From: Desulfovibrio piger | GTDB lineage: Bacteria; Desulfobacterota; Desulfovibrionia; Desulfovibrionales; Desulfovibrionaceae | Assembly (NCBI RefSeq): GCF_951793255.1 | Contig: NZ_OX636706.1 | Span: 827,001-891,000, forward strand | Reading direction: 5' to 3' | Length of the DNA: 64,000 nt | Part shown: in pieces, positions 54,217 through 64,000 of the stretch | Numbering within the stretch: position 1 is the stretch's first letter | Layout of the letters: every line of letters starts with the position of its first letter | Notes under the pieces: model-generated | What the model was told of the DNA's origin: nothing | The model's input: the letters and a program-made list of their open reading frames with translations, nothing else | Databases searched by the model: none | Program-made: the position numbers and the translations under genes

Positions 54217-54409
54217 TATAATGAATCGCTTCGTTGCGGCTGCCCCACAACAGACCTTCCGGCATGCATCCCTGCCGGATCAGACGGCGGCCGCCGCTAC
54301 ATCAGACAGGCCGGCCGGACAGGCTTTTTCTGTCCGCCTTCCCATTTTATCCCACACTCGCGCATGGTGCGCGCAGTGTGTCGTATCGCACTTGGTGCAG
54401 GAGGAATCC

Positions 54410-55336
54410 ATGCCGCTTATCGGGCCTAAGGAAATGTTCGCCGCCGCCTATGCGGGCCGGTATGCTGTGGGCGCGTTCAACGTCAACAACATGGAAATCG
54501 TGCAGGGCATCATGCAGGCCGCCTCGGAGGAAAAATCCCCCGTGATCCTTCAGGTCTCTTCGGGCGCGCGCAGCTATGCCGGGCAGAAATACCTCATGAA
54601 GCTGGTGGAAGCCGCCCTGGCCGAGGATCCTTCCGTGCCCGTGGTGGTGCATCTGGACCACGGCTCCAGCTTCGAACTGTGCCGCGACTGTATCGACGGC
54701 GGTTTCACCTCCGTGATGATCGACGGCTCGCACCTGCCCTATGAAGAAAACATCGCCCTGACCAAGCAGGTGGTGGAATACGCCCACCCGCGCGGCATCT
54801 GGGTGGAAGCCGAACTGGGCAAGCTGGCCGGTGTGGAAGAGCATGTGAGCAATGCCGACCATGTGTACACCGACCCCGACCAGGCCGTGGACTTCGTGGA
54901 ACGCACGGGCTGCGACTCCCTGGCCGTGGCCATCGGCACCAGCCACGGTGCCTACAAGTTCAAGGGCGAAGCCAAGCTGGACTTCGAACGCCTGGAAGAG
55001 ATCGGCAAGCGCCTGCCCGGCTATCCGCTGGTGCTGCACGGCGCCTCCAGCGTGCCCCAGGAATTCGTGGAAGCCTGCAACAAGTTCGGCGGCCAGGTGG
55101 GCGGCGCCCGCGGCGTGCCGGAAGACATGCTGCGCAAGGCTGCCGGCATGGGCGTGTGCAAGATCAATGTGGATACCGACATCCGTCTGGCCGTGACCGC
55201 CTCCATCCGCCAGTATCTGGTGGAACATCCCGAAGCCTTCGACCCCCGCGCGTACCTGAAACCCGCGCGACAGGCCGTCAAGGATATGGTCGCCCACAAG
55301 ATCCGCAACGTCATGGGATCTTCCGGCAAGGCCTAA
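54410..55336 (+). CDS. fba: Class II fructose-bisphosphate aldolase
   Basis: 308 residues; reversible cleavage of fructose-1,6-bisphosphate. Zinc and substrate motifs: VVVHLDHGSSFELC, VMIDGSHLPYEENI, VEAELGKLAGVE, AIGTSHGAYKF and LVLHGASSVP, ending CKINVDTDIRLA. ATG at 54410 with CAGGAGGA. GAPDH follows after 69 bases, which contain a CGCCGCCTCC/GGAGGCGGCG hairpin with only four T, so readthrough between the two is likely. Confidence 0.95.
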   Translation: MPLIGPKEMFAAAYAGRYAVGAFNVNNMEIVQGIMQAASEEKSPVILQVSSGARSYAGQKYLMKLVEAALAEDPSVPVVVHLDHGSSFELCRDCIDGGFTSVMIDGSHLPYEENIALTKQVVEYAHPRGIWVEAELGKLAGVEEHVSNADHVYTDPDQAVDFVERTGCDSLAVAIGTSHGAYKFKGEAKLDFERLEEIGKRLPGYPLVLHGASSVPQEFVEACNKFGGQVGGARGVPEDMLRKAAGMGVCKINVDTDIRLAVTASIRQYLVEHPEAFDPRAYLKPARQAVKDMVAHKIRNVMGSSGKA

Positions 55337-55405
55337 ACCAGTATCTCACGCCGCCTCCACCGGGGAGGCGGCGTTTTCCATCTCTCTCGCGTGAAGGAGC
55401 GCAAC

Positions 55406-56407
55406 ATGTCCGTATCTTTGGGGATGAACGGCTTTGGCCGCATCGGTCGTTATCTGCTGCGTCTGCTGGCTGACTCGGAAGACATCCGCATCACCACCAT
55501 CAACGCCCGCGCCGACAATGCTTCGCTGGCCCACCTTTTCAAATACGACTCGGTGTACGGTATTTTCCCCGGCACCGTCGATCATGACGACAACGGCATC
55601 ATCATCAACGGCCGTCATATCGAAGTCACCCGTTGCAAGACCGGCGAATGGGAATGGGCCCGCCTTGGCATCGACATCGCCGTGGAGACCACCGGTACCC
55701 TGAAAAAGCGCGAGGACGCCGCCCAGCACCTGCAGTGCGGCGCCAAGAAGGTCGTGGTCTCGGCCCCCTGCAAGGAAGCCGACGCCACCATCGTCATGGG
55801 CGTCAATGACGACATCTACGATGCCGCCGCCCATACCGTGCTTTCCGCTGCCTCCTGTACCACCAACTGTCTGGCTCCCGTGGCCAAGGTCCTCAACGAT
55901 GCCTTCGGCATCCGCCACGGCCTGATGACCACCATCCACTCCTACACCATGAGCCAGCGCATCCTGGACGGTTCCCACAAGGACCTGCGCCGTGCCCGTG
56001 CCGCCTGCGTGTCCATGATCCCCACCTCCACCGGCGCGGCCAAGGCCCTGGCCCTGGTGGTGCCCGCCCTCAAGGGCAAGCTGGACGGCATGGCCGTGCG
56101 CGTGCCCACCCCCGACATCTCCCTGGTGGACCTGACCTGCGAGCTGGAAAAGCCCGCCACCGCAGAAGAGATCAATGCCGCCCTCAAGGCCGCCCATGAC
56201 GGCGCCCTGCACGACAATATGGGCTACTGCGACGAGCCCCTGGTCTCCATCGACTTCAAGGGCAGCACCCACGGCGGCGTCGTGGACGCCCTGTCCACCC
56301 AGGTCATGGACGGCACCATGGCCAAGCTCATCATCTGGTACGACAACGAATCCGGCTTCACCAACCAGCTGGCCCGCCTGCTGCGCAAGGTGGCTGCCAG
56401 CCTGTAA
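55406..56407 (+). CDS. gap: Glyceraldehyde-3-phosphate dehydrogenase
   Basis: 333 residues. Rossmann motif MNGFGRIGRYLLR, catalytic Cys near residue 151 in SAASCTTNCLAPVAKVL, then HSYTMSQRILDGSHKDLRRARAA, PTSTGAAKAL and IWYDNESGFTNQL. The residue that follows the conserved Asn in the cofactor strand is Ala (TTINARADNASL) instead of the Asp that favours NAD, hinting at dual or NADP use. Start ATG at 55406 with AAGGAG. Forms a pair with the aldolase. Confidence 0.95.
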   Translation: MSVSLGMNGFGRIGRYLLRLLADSEDIRITTINARADNASLAHLFKYDSVYGIFPGTVDHDDNGIIINGRHIEVTRCKTGEWEWARLGIDIAVETTGTLKKREDAAQHLQCGAKKVVVSAPCKEADATIVMGVNDDIYDAAAHTVLSAASCTTNCLAPVAKVLNDAFGIRHGLMTTIHSYTMSQRILDGSHKDLRRARAACVSMIPTSTGAAKALALVVPALKGKLDGMAVRVPTPDISLVDLTCELEKPATAEEINAALKAAHDGALHDNMGYCDEPLVSIDFKGSTHGGVVDALSTQVMDGTMAKLIIWYDNESGFTNQLARLLRKVAASL

Positions 56408-56433
56408 GGCTGCCGTACGGTAACGAAGACGAC

Positions 56434-56463
56434 AAGGACGGCCCGCGAGGGCCGTCCTTTTTT
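56434..56463 (+). terminator. Terminator of gap
   Basis: AAGGACGGCCC, GCGA loop, GGGCCGTCCTTTTTT. Confidence 0.92.
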
Positions 56464-56465
56464 CA

Positions 56466-56751
56466 TGCCTGATGGTCTGGAAGGATGTTTGGAGGAAGAG
56501 GCTACGCTCCCTCCCACTCTAAAAAACATAGGCGGGAGTTCCCCGTCTCGCAAGGGAGCTCCCGCCGTCGCGGCTGTCAGGCCGGGCAGCCGCAGGGCCG
56601 CCGGAGCTGTCCCTTGCCCGTGTTGGCATATGTGTTGGAAGGGCAGGCAAGAAACGCGCCCCGGCGGCAGGATCGAGAGTGCCCTGCGGACGTTCCACCT
56701 GATGGAATACAGAAAAATACTTTGGCAAAGAGGGGAGGGCCCCACAAAGAA
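56466..56751. other. Intergenic region between convergent genes
   Basis: About 290 bases with no gene. One imperfect palindrome (GCGGGAG...CTCCCGC, about 56531-56565) is visible; no U-run follows, so its role is unclear. Confidence 0.5.
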
Positions 56752-56778
56752 AAAGGGGCCTCCCGGTGAGGCCCCTTT
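56752..56778 (-). terminator. Terminator of the aconitase-like hydratase
   Basis: AAAGGGGCCTC pairs with GAGGCCCCTTT around five bases; on the minus strand it runs into CCTTTTTCTTT. It lies 35 bases past the stop at 56813. Confidence 0.85.
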
Positions 56779-56812
56779 CCAGATGGCGACGCGGCGGTCT
56801 CGTCCCGCAGCG

Positions 56813-59116
56813 TTAGTTGTGGTTGTAGAAGTTGATGAGGCAGCCGTCCAGAATAATTTGGCGTTCGTCGGCGGTCAGGTCGCCCAGGCGCAGTTCCACG
56901 GCCTCCACGGCCCCGGCAGCGCTCACCAGCCAGCCGGTGATGCCGGCGGCATCCTGTTCCACGGCGGTACGGATGCCGGGCAGGACGAAGCAGTCGCCCA
57001 CGCTGAGCTTCTGCGCCAGAGCGGCATCGGCCAGCAGGGGCAGCATGCCCCAGTTGATGAGGTTGGAACGGTAGCGCTTGGTGGCGTATTCGGCGGCCAC
57101 GTTGGCCCAGCCGCCCAGCACCTTCTGGCAGGAAGCGGCCTGTTCGCGGGCGGAGCCGTCACCGGGCTTGAGGGCGAAGATGGTGGAACCGATGCCGGTG
57201 TCCTTCAGACCGGCGCCCAGCACCGCGGCATAGACCTCAGGCTGCGCGGCCTTGAGGGGGGCCAGCATGCCTTCCAGCTTCGCCAGCAGGGCGGCATCGG
57301 CAGGATCGGCCAGACGGGCCTTTTCCATGGCCTGCACGTCCTTGGCGCGGCCCACATAGGCGGGATCCTTGCGCGACAGGGTGAACTCGGAAAGCTTGAG
57401 CGGGTTGGAACGCAGGGACGAGGTCTCGCCCGAGGGGATGAGCTCGTCGGTGGTGGTCACGGGGTCGGTGATGACCGAAGCCAGCGGCAGCACCAGGTTC
57501 TCCGGCAGGGGGCTCATGGACGGCCAGTCGGCGATGTTGGGGCCGCGCTTGAGTTCCGCGGCGGCATCGGCCTTGCCGAAACCGTTGTAGACGCGGCGCT
57601 GGTAGATGCCCGCATCGAAAGTGTAGGTGGTGTCCACGGCCAGCTTGTCCCAATCCAGTTCCGTGGCCGGGGTCAGGCGGCCGCCGTTGGCGGCGGTGGC
57701 GGCGATGGAGCGGGCGTCCATGAGGGCCACGGCAGAGATCTGGCCGTTGCCGGGCTTGGAGCCTTCGCGGTTGGGGAAGTTGCGGGTGGAGTGGCGGATG
57801 GACAGGGCGCCGTGGGCCGGCGTGTCGCCCGCGCCGAAGCAGGGACCGCAGAAGGCGTTCTTGATGACCGCACCGGCGGCCATGAGCTTGGCAGCGGCGC
57901 CGTTGCGCACCAGGGCGATGGCCTGGGGTTCGCTGGCGGGATAGACGGAGAGCGAGAACTCGCCGCAGCCGGTGCTCCGGCCGTCCAGGATGGAGGCGGC
58001 CATACAGCAGTTCTCGAACGAACCGCCCGCGCAACCGGCGATGATGCCCTGGTCCACCCAGACGCCGCCGTCATGGATCTTGTCGCGCAGCTTCAGGCCT
58101 TCACCGGCCTTGCCGAACTGCTTGCGGGCCTCTTCTTCCACGGCGGCGAACAGCTCGTCGGCATGGCGCACCACTTCGGCCACGGGATAGGCGTTGCTGG
58201 GATGGAAGGGCAGGGCCATCATGGGCTCGATGGCGGACAGGTCCACGCGGATGCAGCGGTCGAAGCAGGCGGGCTTGTCGTGACGCAGCTCGGTGTAATC
58301 GTCGGCGCGGCCGTGCATGGCCAGGTAATCGCGCACCTTGTCGTCCGTGGTCCAGATGGAGGACAGGCAGGTGGTCTCGGTGGTCATGACGTCGATACCG
58401 CAGCGGTATTCCACGGAAAGGCCCGCCACGCCGGGGCCGGCGAATTCCATGACCCGGTTCTTGACGAAGCCGTTCTTGAACACGGCGCCGATGAGGGCGA
58501 TGGCGATGTCCTGCGGGCCCACGCCGGGACGGGGAGCGTTCTCCAGCCAGACCAGCACCACTTCGGGACGGGCCACGTCATAGGTCTTGCCCAGCAGCTG
58601 CTTGACCAGCTCGGGGCCGCCTTCGCCCACGGCCATGGTGCCCAGGGCGCCGTAGCGGGTGTGGCTGTCGGAGCCCAGGATCATCTTGCCGCAACCGGCC
58701 ATCATTTCACGGGCGTACTGGTGGATGACCGCCAGATGGGGCGGCACGAAGATGCCGCCGTACTTGCGGGCGGCGGTCAGGCCGAAGAGGTGGTCGTCCT
58801 CATTGATGGTGCCGCCCACGGCGCACAGGCTGTTGTGGCAGTTGGTGAGCGCGTAGGGCATGGGGAAGCGTTCCAGGCCGCTGGCGCGGGCCGTCTGGAT
58901 GATGCCCACATAGGTGATGTCGTGCGAGGCCAGGGCGTCAAAACGCAGGCGCAGGGTGGGGTCGTCCCCGGCAGCCGTGTTGTGGGCGGCCAGGATGTTC
59001 CAGGCCAGGGTATTTTGACGGGCAGCGGCGCAGTCGATGCCGCGCGCCGCGGCTTCTTCCTGTTCCATCAGGGTGTTGCCCTGCACAATGACCGGTTTGT
59101 CGCTCAGTTGGATCAT
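56813..59116 (-). CDS. Aconitase-family hydratase (YbhJ-like)
   Basis: 767 residues. Aconitase-type domain with the Fe-S cysteine context CAGGSFENCC and FCGPCFGAGDTPAHGA, GSDSHTRYGALG, and the mobile C-terminal domain with STRNFPNREGSKPGNGQISA and KRYRSNLINWGMLPLL. The overall start (QLSDKPVIVQGNTL) resembles E. coli YbhJ, a putative hydratase. As citrate synthase and isocitrate dehydrogenase are encoded nearby and no classical aconitase is seen, it probably serves as the aconitase. Start 59116 with AGGAAG; the frame open to 59233 is unsupported. Confidence 0.87.
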   Translation of the reverse strand: MIQLSDKPVIVQGNTLMEQEEAAARGIDCAAARQNTLAWNILAAHNTAAGDDPTLRLRFDALASHDITYVGIIQTARASGLERFPMPYALTNCHNSLCAVGGTINEDDHLFGLTAARKYGGIFVPPHLAVIHQYAREMMAGCGKMILGSDSHTRYGALGTMAVGEGGPELVKQLLGKTYDVARPEVVLVWLENAPRPGVGPQDIAIALIGAVFKNGFVKNRVMEFAGPGVAGLSVEYRCGIDVMTTETTCLSSIWTTDDKVRDYLAMHGRADDYTELRHDKPACFDRCIRVDLSAIEPMMALPFHPSNAYPVAEVVRHADELFAAVEEEARKQFGKAGEGLKLRDKIHDGGVWVDQGIIAGCAGGSFENCCMAASILDGRSTGCGEFSLSVYPASEPQAIALVRNGAAAKLMAAGAVIKNAFCGPCFGAGDTPAHGALSIRHSTRNFPNREGSKPGNGQISAVALMDARSIAATAANGGRLTPATELDWDKLAVDTTYTFDAGIYQRRVYNGFGKADAAAELKRGPNIADWPSMSPLPENLVLPLASVITDPVTTTDELIPSGETSSLRSNPLKLSEFTLSRKDPAYVGRAKDVQAMEKARLADPADAALLAKLEGMLAPLKAAQPEVYAAVLGAGLKDTGIGSTIFALKPGDGSAREQAASCQKVLGGWANVAAEYATKRYRSNLINWGMLPLLADAALAQKLSVGDCFVLPGIRTAVEQDAAGITGWLVSAAGAVEAVELRLGDLTADERQIILDGCLINFYNHN

Positions 59117-59287
59117 CTTGCTTCCTGCGTAGTCTGTGCTGTGCCGTGATGGCGATAAAAGGCAGGCCCGGCCTTTCCCCGTCCACGGCGACGGGGCGAT
59201 GCGCAAGCATCCGGCGGGCGTGAAATTTTGCACCAGATACTATGCCACAGGCCAAAATGCTTTGGCAATGCCCGGAAGGGGCGCGCG

Positions 59288-59376
59288 TTTTTTGGGGTGG
59301 GAAGCCCCCCCTTTACTGGCGCGAAAAGGGGCCCTTCCCAAAAAGCCCTCCATCCTCCCCCGAACGCACTCTATCT
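59288..59376 (+). repeat. Dispersed palindromic intergenic repeat, copy 10
   Basis: TTTTTTGGG...GGAAG stem with mismatches, loop ACTGGCGCGA, complementary CCCTTCCCAAAAA, tail AGCCCTCCATCCTCCCCC and GAACGCACTCTATCTTG. It lies between two minus-strand genes but is oriented plus, so it is antisense to them. The remaining parts of 59117-59490 hold no visible gene. Confidence 0.8.
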
Positions 59377-59490
59377 TGAAGGGTGCCAAGCGGCACCACT
59401 CCTATGATTTTTTTGTGCTGAAGGTCCCCAACGGGCCCCACCAGCAAAAAAAGTTCTCTTGAGCTCCAGTGGACGCATGGGGCCAGACGC

Positions 59491-59518
59491 AAAAAGGACG
59501 CCTCACGGCGTCCTTTTT
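59491..59518. terminator. Bidirectional terminator with GGACGCC stem, after glmS
   Basis: AAAAAGGACGCC, TCAC loop, GGCGTCCTTTTT, 26 bases beyond the glmS stop. Confidence 0.92.
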
Positions 59519-59544
59519 CATATGTCAGGGAAGGAAGAGCGGCC

Positions 59545-61371
<1,827 letters not shown>

Positions 61372-61409
61372 GGTGACCTCCTATGCGATAAGGGATGGCG
61401 GAGAGGGGA

Positions 61410-61501
61410 GCTTTTTTGAGGGGGAAGGGAACCTTTTCCTGGCGGAAAAAAGGTTCCCTTCCCCCCTCAAACTCCCCCCATCCTTCCAAAAACCGCTCAT
61501 A
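61410..61501 (+). repeat. Dispersed palindromic intergenic repeat, copy 11
   Basis: Stem 61418-61437 with 61448-61468 (one bulge), loop CCTGGCGGA, then AAACTCCCCCCATCCTTCC and AAAAACCGCTCATATG. Closely matches copy 9. It lies in the glmS leader, in antisense orientation. Confidence 0.92.
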
Positions 61502-61805
61502 TGCTGTTTTGCCCCACAGGGCAATCCCTGCTCCGGGACGTACGGCGCCCGAAAAAATCAGGGAAAAATGCCGCAGGGAACGGCTATTTTGTCAGTAAAG
61601 TCCCGGCCCGGCAAGTGCCCCTCAGGAGGGGACGCCGGGAGGGCGGAGACCCGCCCCTTGCATCCCCGGAAAAAGCGTGCTTTTCCCATCCATATGGCCG
61701 CCTGGAGACATCTGGTCTGCCTTTCTGTTCCCGCAAGCTAAAAGCCAACCGTCCGCGAGTAGTTATGGTCCCGTGACTTCGGGTCATGCCCGGCAATGTC
61801 ATACA

Positions 61806-61836
61806 ATAAAAAAGAGGCTGCCCTTGCGGGCAGCCT
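61806..61836 (-). terminator. Terminator of ppiD
   Basis: AGGCTGCCC, TTGC loop, GGGCAGCCT; on the minus strand followed by CTTTTTT. It lies about 55 bases past the ppiD stop. The 61502-61805 segment upstream of it shows no gene; it should carry the glmS promoter, not identified. Confidence 0.88.
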
Positions 61837-61839
61837 TTA

Positions 61840-61880
61840 ATAAGCGGGTTTTGGGGGAGGAGGGTTTCCTCCCCCAGCCT
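61840..61880 (-). repeat. Dispersed palindromic intergenic repeat, copy 12 (short)
   Basis: A nine-base stem (TGGGGGAGG with CCTCCCCCA) and AAAACCCGCTTATT tail on the minus strand, corresponding to the end of copies 9 and 11. It follows the ppiD stop within about ten bases. Confidence 0.65.
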
Positions 61881-61889
61881 TTATCTTTC

Positions 61890-63842
61890 CTAGATACCGG
61901 CGCTTTCCAGCACGCGGCTGTTGTAGACTTCGATCTTGGCCTTCTGCTCCAGCATGCGCATGAAAGTCTGGTACATGCCTTCCACGCGCTTGCGCTGCAC
62001 CAGCTCGGTGAGCAGGTTCTCCATGCCGGCCCAGCCGTCGGACTTGGGCTGTTCCACGGCGGTCACACGGCAGAGCAGGGCACCGCACTTGCTGCTGTCT
62101 TCCTGCTCGTACACGCTGAAGGCCTGGTCGATCCAGGTCTGCGGCGCGGCGCGGAAGATGACCTGGTTCATGGCCGGGTTGGGCACGAAGCCGGCCAGGG
62201 CGCCGTCGCGGGTCAGGTCGGCGCTCTGCACGCGGGCGGCGTCTTCAGCGGGCAGCGCGCCGTCGGTCATGGCCTTGCGGATGGCAGTGGCCTTTTCCAT
62301 GGCGGCCTGCAGGGACTTTTCCGCCACCAGGGCCTTCATGACGCGGTCGCGGGCCTGGTCCAGGCTGGGCGTGGTGGACGGCTCGGAGGTGAGCACCCGC
62401 ACCACCAGGTAACGGTCACCGGCTTCCAGGGCCGTGTCCACAGGGGAGTTGGCCGGGGCCTTCATCAGGCTGGCCGCCATCTCGTCGCTGATGCCCAGGA
62501 TCTTCTGCAGTTCGGCCTGGCCCACCAGACCGGTACGTTCGGCCTTGAGCAGGGGCTGTTCCTTGCCGTCGGCATCCTTGTAGCTGCCGGCGCGGGCCGC
62601 GCTTTCCTGCAGGGGACGGTTGTTGATGTTGTCACCGATCAGGCTGTCCAGCACGTCGTTGACCTTTTCCACGCCTTCCTGCTTGGCCAGGGTGGCGCGC
62701 ACTTCGGCTTCCACCTCGGCAAAGGGCTGCACGCTGGCGTCCTTGCGCTCTTCCATCTTGATGATGTGCAGGCCGAACTGGCTGCGCACGGGCTCGGAGA
62801 TCTGGCCGGGCTGCAGGGCCCAGGCGGCATCTTCGAAAGGCTTCACGGTCTGGCCGCGCTGGATCCAGCCCAGCTCACCGCCGGGGCCGGCGGCATTGGG
62901 GCCGTTGTTGGCATTGGCCACGGCGGCAAAGTCGCCCTTTTCCGCCTCGCTGCGGATGCGGACGGCCTTTTCCATGGCCTGCTTCACGGCCGCTTCGGGA
63001 GCGTTCTCCGCCAGGGGCACCAGGATGTGGGCCACCTTGACCTGCTCGGGCTGGCGGAAGCGCTGCTTGTTGGCTTCATACCACTTGAGGGCGGCCTCGG
63101 CGCTCACGCTCTCGGGGCGCACCAGACCTTCGGGGGCCACGGCCACATATTCCACTTCCACGCGGGGCTGGCTGGCCAGCTCGGCCTTGTGGGCCTCGTA
63201 CCAGGCGTTGAGCTCTTCCTCGGTGGGCTTCACCGAAGCGGCAAAATCGGCAGCGGGCAGGTACAGGTACTCCACCGTGCGCTGCTGGGTGAGGAAATCA
63301 TAGTACTTGCGGGCTTCGTCACCGGCGGCCCAGGCGCTGCCGGCCACGGTGCGCATCACCTTGTCACGCAGGATGCTGTCCGCCAGGCCCTGTTCGTATT
63401 CGGCCACGCTCATGCGCTGGGCTTCGATGTTGCGCTTGTAGGCCTCGGGATCGAACTTGCCCTGGGCGTCCTGGAACGCGGGCAGCTTGGAGACCACATA
63501 ATGCATCTCTTCAGGGCTCACGGTCATCCCCACGCGGGCGGCTTCCTGACGGATCAGCTGGGCGCTGATGAGCTCGTTGAGCACCTGACGGCCCAGCTTC
63601 TGCTGCACCAGGGCCTCACGGGTCAGGGAGGGATCGTTGCGCATGGCGTATTCGGCGGCCCGCTGATAGGCCTGCTCGAACTGCTGGGCCGTGATGGCCT
63701 CACCGTTGACCTTGGCCACCACATTGCTGGAACCGCCGTCGGTCAGGCTGCCGACGCCCCAGAACATGAAGACGAGGATGATGATGGCGAAGGCTACCTT
63801 GACGCCAAAGGACTGGGCATTGGAACGGATATAATCAAGCAT
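61890..63842 (-). CDS. ppiD: Periplasmic folding chaperone PpiD (SurA/parvulin-type)
   Basis: 650 residues. One N-terminal membrane helix (VKVAFAIIILVFMFWGVGSL) anchors a periplasmic chain with a SurA_N-like helical domain (~35-190) and a parvulin peptidyl-prolyl isomerase domain (~260-360: VKVAHILVPLAENAPEAAV, GPGGELGWIQRGQTVKPFE, PVRSQFGLHIIKMEER). Helps fold outer-membrane and secreted proteins. Start at 63842 with CGGAG upstream; the frame open to 63893 has no better start. Upstream to the window end nothing else is recognised. Confidence 0.93.
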   Translation of the reverse strand: MLDYIRSNAQSFGVKVAFAIIILVFMFWGVGSLTDGGSSNVVAKVNGEAITAQQFEQAYQRAAEYAMRNDPSLTREALVQQKLGRQVLNELISAQLIRQEAARVGMTVSPEEMHYVVSKLPAFQDAQGKFDPEAYKRNIEAQRMSVAEYEQGLADSILRDKVMRTVAGSAWAAGDEARKYYDFLTQQRTVEYLYLPAADFAASVKPTEEELNAWYEAHKAELASQPRVEVEYVAVAPEGLVRPESVSAEAALKWYEANKQRFRQPEQVKVAHILVPLAENAPEAAVKQAMEKAVRIRSEAEKGDFAAVANANNGPNAAGPGGELGWIQRGQTVKPFEDAAWALQPGQISEPVRSQFGLHIIKMEERKDASVQPFAEVEAEVRATLAKQEGVEKVNDVLDSLIGDNINNRPLQESAARAGSYKDADGKEQPLLKAERTGLVGQAELQKILGISDEMAASLMKAPANSPVDTALEAGDRYLVVRVLTSEPSTTPSLDQARDRVMKALVAEKSLQAAMEKATAIRKAMTDGALPAEDAARVQSADLTRDGALAGFVPNPAMNQVIFRAAPQTWIDQAFSVYEQEDSSKCGALLCRVTAVEQPKSDGWAGMENLLTELVQRKRVEGMYQTFMRMLEQKAKIEVYNSRVLESAGI

Positions 63843-64000
63843 GGGCACTCCGAAAAAAGGCACGGAATTTATTGCCCGCAAAGATTCGGGCAACGGACAA
63901 CTATAGGGGCATTCCGGCAGAAACTCAAGAAGAGCGCGGGAACCGGCCCTCCATCCGCTGCTGACAAGCGATGTCCTTTGCCCTATATGCAGGGGATGGA

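Noticed and set aside
61372-61805. glmS ribozyme
   Set aside because: No pseudoknot core or conserved cleavage-site sequence was seen upstream of glmS; the leader is dominated by the dispersed repeat.

Overview
The window is a GC-rich, gene-dense bacterial chromosome segment. Its gene content points to a sulfate-reducing Desulfovibrionaceae member, probably Desulfovibrio. The supporting genes are a secreted CbiK-type cobaltochelatase, a Re-type citrate synthase next to isocitrate dehydrogenase, HypF for NiFe-hydrogenase maturation, two MoeA paralogues (one fused to a substrate-binding domain), a YbhJ-type aconitase-like hydratase and a PaaK-type ligase. No rRNA or species marker is present, so the genus is inferred from gene content and remembered family resemblance.

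Layout. 1-8.2 kb: end of a Pro/Ala-rich protein, a tandem universal-stress-protein pair whose promoters are also duplicated, cardiolipin synthase, a 71-bp tandem repeat, a CNNM/CBS membrane protein, an AbgA-like amidohydrolase and an MFS transporter. 8.3-10.2 kb: initiator tRNA, then a small accessory stretch with a frameshifted gene, closed by a copy of the 3' part of the same tRNA. 10.2-18.4 kb: a secreted protein, pyridoxal kinase, a LysE-type exporter, isocitrate dehydrogenase, Re-citrate synthase with a C-terminal sensor-like domain, and an RNB exoribonuclease. 18.5-26 kb: PlsY, an AT-rich remnant of an MmeI-type restriction-modification enzyme, AsmA, ribosomal protein S1 and an RlmM-like methyltransferase. 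26-38 kb: CbiK, PaaK, SfsA, aspartate aminotransferase, threonine synthase, acyl-CoA synthetase with an XRE-cupin regulator, and HypF. 38-48 kb: tRNA-Ala, a secreted propeller-like protein, an Fsr-like MFS protein with Ogt, a two-component system behind a palindromic operator region, and two MoeA genes. 48-54 kb: a methyltransferase, a YqaA-like protein, the four-gene run yhaM-tmk-small protein-histone deacetylase, surE, and an IS5-family element inserted exactly at the surE stop codon. 54-64 kb: class II aldolase and GAPDH, the aconitase-like hydratase, GlmS and PpiD.

Citrate synthase, the aconitase-like hydratase and isocitrate dehydrogenase together give the oxidative half-route to 2-oxoglutarate. 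The isocitrate dehydrogenase has lost the classical NADP-binding residues. Aldolase and GAPDH form a glycolysis/gluconeogenesis pair.

The least expected feature is a family of at least twelve dispersed intergenic palindromes of about 50-110 bp. Full copies have a long purine/pyrimidine stem, a small loop that often carries CTGGCGC or CTAGCGC, and a pyrimidine-rich tail that often ends in GCGCTTTAT. Most lie directly after a stop codon. No CRISPR array or recognisable complete defence system was found.
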